A stretch of DNA of 64,000 bases, taken from assembly GCA_963794215.1 (NCBI GenBank), contig CAWCCQ010000008.1:620001-684000 (forward strand), written 5' to 3'. The DNA is from DATKRB01 sp963794215. GTDB taxonomy: Bacteria; Actinomycetota; Acidimicrobiia; Acidimicrobiales; RAAP-2. Of the stretch, positions 63,072-64,000 are shown one piece after another. The notes below the pieces were generated by a model. It did not search any database and had not been told where the DNA came from. It saw nothing but the letters and a program-made list of their open reading frames with translations. Position numbers and translations under genes: made by a program. The first letter of the stretch is position 1. Each line of letters opens with the position of its first letter.

Positions 63072-64000
63072 GTGTCGCCAGCACGTGCGAGTGCCATGGA
63101 CCACGTCGTCCTCGTGCTCTTCGAGAACCGCTCGTTCGACAACTTGCTCGGCCGTCTCTATGCCCCCGGCGAGGTTCGCGCGTTCGAAGGTGTCATTGGT
63201 CGTGACCTGAGCAATCCGATCCCCGAGTGGGCCGAGCATGGCGCCGAGGGAGGTGTCGTCCCCTACGGGGTAGCCGTCGGGATGGACGCGCCGAACCCCG
63301 ATCCCGGTGAGGAATACCAGCACACCAATGTCCAGCTGTTCAACGTGCTTGACCAGGTGAACCGTTTCAAAGACGCAGCGCAGATGGTCGCACCCTTCAA
63401 TGCCGCCCGCCCGAATCAGGTGCCGACGATGGACGGTTTCGTGACTGACTACATCAGCTACTTCACCGTCGAGATGGGCCGTCAGCCGACCTACGACGAG
63501 TACCGGCAGATCATGACCGGCTACACCCGTGAGCAGGTGCCGGTGCTGAGCGAGATCGCGCGTGGCTTCGGGGTCTTTGACCACTGGTTCAGCGAGGTCC
63601 CGTCCCAGACCATGACCAACCGGTCCTTCTGGACCGCCGCCACCGCGTCGGGGTTCGTGCTCAACCGGCCCACGACGAACTTTATGCATCACAACCACGC
63701 CGAAACCCTCTTCGAACGCCTCGAGCAGCACAGCAAGACGTGGAAGGTCTACGTTCTCGAGCCGGACCCGATCTCCTTCACCGGTCTCATCCACATGGCG
63801 CGCCTGAAAGACCGGTTCGCCACCCACTTCGTTCCCTTTTCCGAGTTCGAGCAGGACGCGGCAAACGGCACCCTCCCCAACTTCTCGATGATCGAACCCA
63901 ACCTTCTGGCCGGCCACTGCGACTACCACCCGGCGTTCGCACGGGCGCTGCTTCCCGGGGTGGCGGTGCCGATCGACCCACCCTCGGCGATCCTGGCGGG
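63072..64000 (+). CDS. Phosphoesterase (phospholipase C family), cut by window end
   Basis: 309 residues visible from GTG 63072, which follows GGAGG; ATG 63096 is also possible. MDHVVLVLFENRSFDNLLGR is the standard phosphoesterase/PLC start with metal-binding Glu and Asn; FGVFDHWFSEVPSQTMTNRS, PNFSMIEPNLLAGHCDYHPA and the remaining metal ligands follow the acid phosphatase/PLC pattern. No signal peptide precedes the domain, unlike most secreted PLCs. The 3' end lies beyond 64000. It hydrolyses phosphate esters, possibly phospholipids. Confidence 0.9.
   Translation, partial: MSPARASAMDHVVLVLFENRSFDNLLGRLYAPGEVRAFEGVIGRDLSNPIPEWAEHGAEGGVVPYGVAVGMDAPNPDPGEEYQHTNVQLFNVLDQVNRFKDAAQMVAPFNAARPNQVPTMDGFVTDYISYFTVEMGRQPTYDEYRQIMTGYTREQVPVLSEIARGFGVFDHWFSEVPSQTMTNRSFWTAATASGFVLNRPTTNFMHHNHAETLFERLEQHSKTWKVYVLEPDPISFTGLIHMARLKDRFATHFVPFSEFEQDAANGTLPNFSMIEPNLLAGHCDYHPAFARALLPGVAVPIDPPSAILA

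Overview
The window looks like chromosomal DNA of a high-GC actinobacterium. The best evidence is the block fhaA-fhaB-pstP-pbpA-pknB, then trpG and crgA (3.5-11.2 kb), the actinobacterial cell-wall and Ser/Thr-kinase locus. The many acyl-CoA dehydrogenases, CoA ligases, thiolases and amidohydrolases suggest a soil-type heterotroph, possibly of class Acidimicrobiia; that rank is an inference.

Layout. 0-3.3 kb: decayed mobile DNA (small HTH protein, RecB-type nuclease, recombinase-like and transposase-like remnants) abutting the 3' end of a tRNA-Leu gene. 3.5-11.2 kb: FHA/PP2C/PBP/PASTA-kinase locus with no rodA or pknA. 11.2-20.9 kb: thiolase, ComF-like remnant, MDR oxidoreductase, two-domain VOC protein, tRNA-Ile, a large ATPase-BTAD regulator and a glycosyltransferase. 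21.2-26.1 kb: a signalling cluster made of a GAF-PAS-PAS-GGDEF diguanylate cyclase, a V4R-like protein, a GAF protein with a degenerate GGDEF that keeps its I-site, and a fused AcpS-like/ACP-like protein lacking both key residues. 26.2-29.7 kb: a glutamate decarboxylase gene split by a 2190-bp IS21-family element with a 7-bp target duplication. 29.8-37.0 kb: tRNA-Ala and an acyl-CoA degradation cluster (CoA ligase, paired acyl-CoA dehydrogenase subunits, ketoacyl-synthase-like/OB-fold fusion, thiolase, enoyl-CoA hydratase). 37.0-38.2 kb: a gene-poor stretch with a 7-bp tandem repeat. 38.2-50.4 kb: FxsA, several hydrolases, a second CoA ligase, an acyl-CoA dehydrogenase, a 3-hydroxyisobutyrate-dehydrogenase-like protein and an SDR. 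50.6-53.1 kb: a cytochrome P450 cut by an amber codon and a three-gene nitrile hydratase/thiocyanate hydrolase-type enzyme. 53.1-60.7 kb: two amidohydrolases, an F420/flavin-type oxidoreductase, a dienelactone hydrolase, an SDR and an MFS transporter. 61-64 kb: a thioredoxin-like protein coupled to a UGSC selenoprotein whose Sec codon is an in-frame TGA, then a phospholipase C-type phosphoesterase cut by the window end.

A recurring feature is that otherwise well-conserved genes are broken by single-base shifts (fhaA, the GGDEF gene, the BTAD regulator, the VOC protein, the OB-fold fusion, the LLM oxidoreductase and others). The reading frames rejoin cleanly and often recover a GTGA or TGATG overlap with the next gene. 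This is as consistent with indel errors in the assembly as with real decay, so I annotate the full reconstructed extents. The IS21 insertion, the P450 amber codon, the selenocysteine TGA and the substituted active sites do not depend on such indels.
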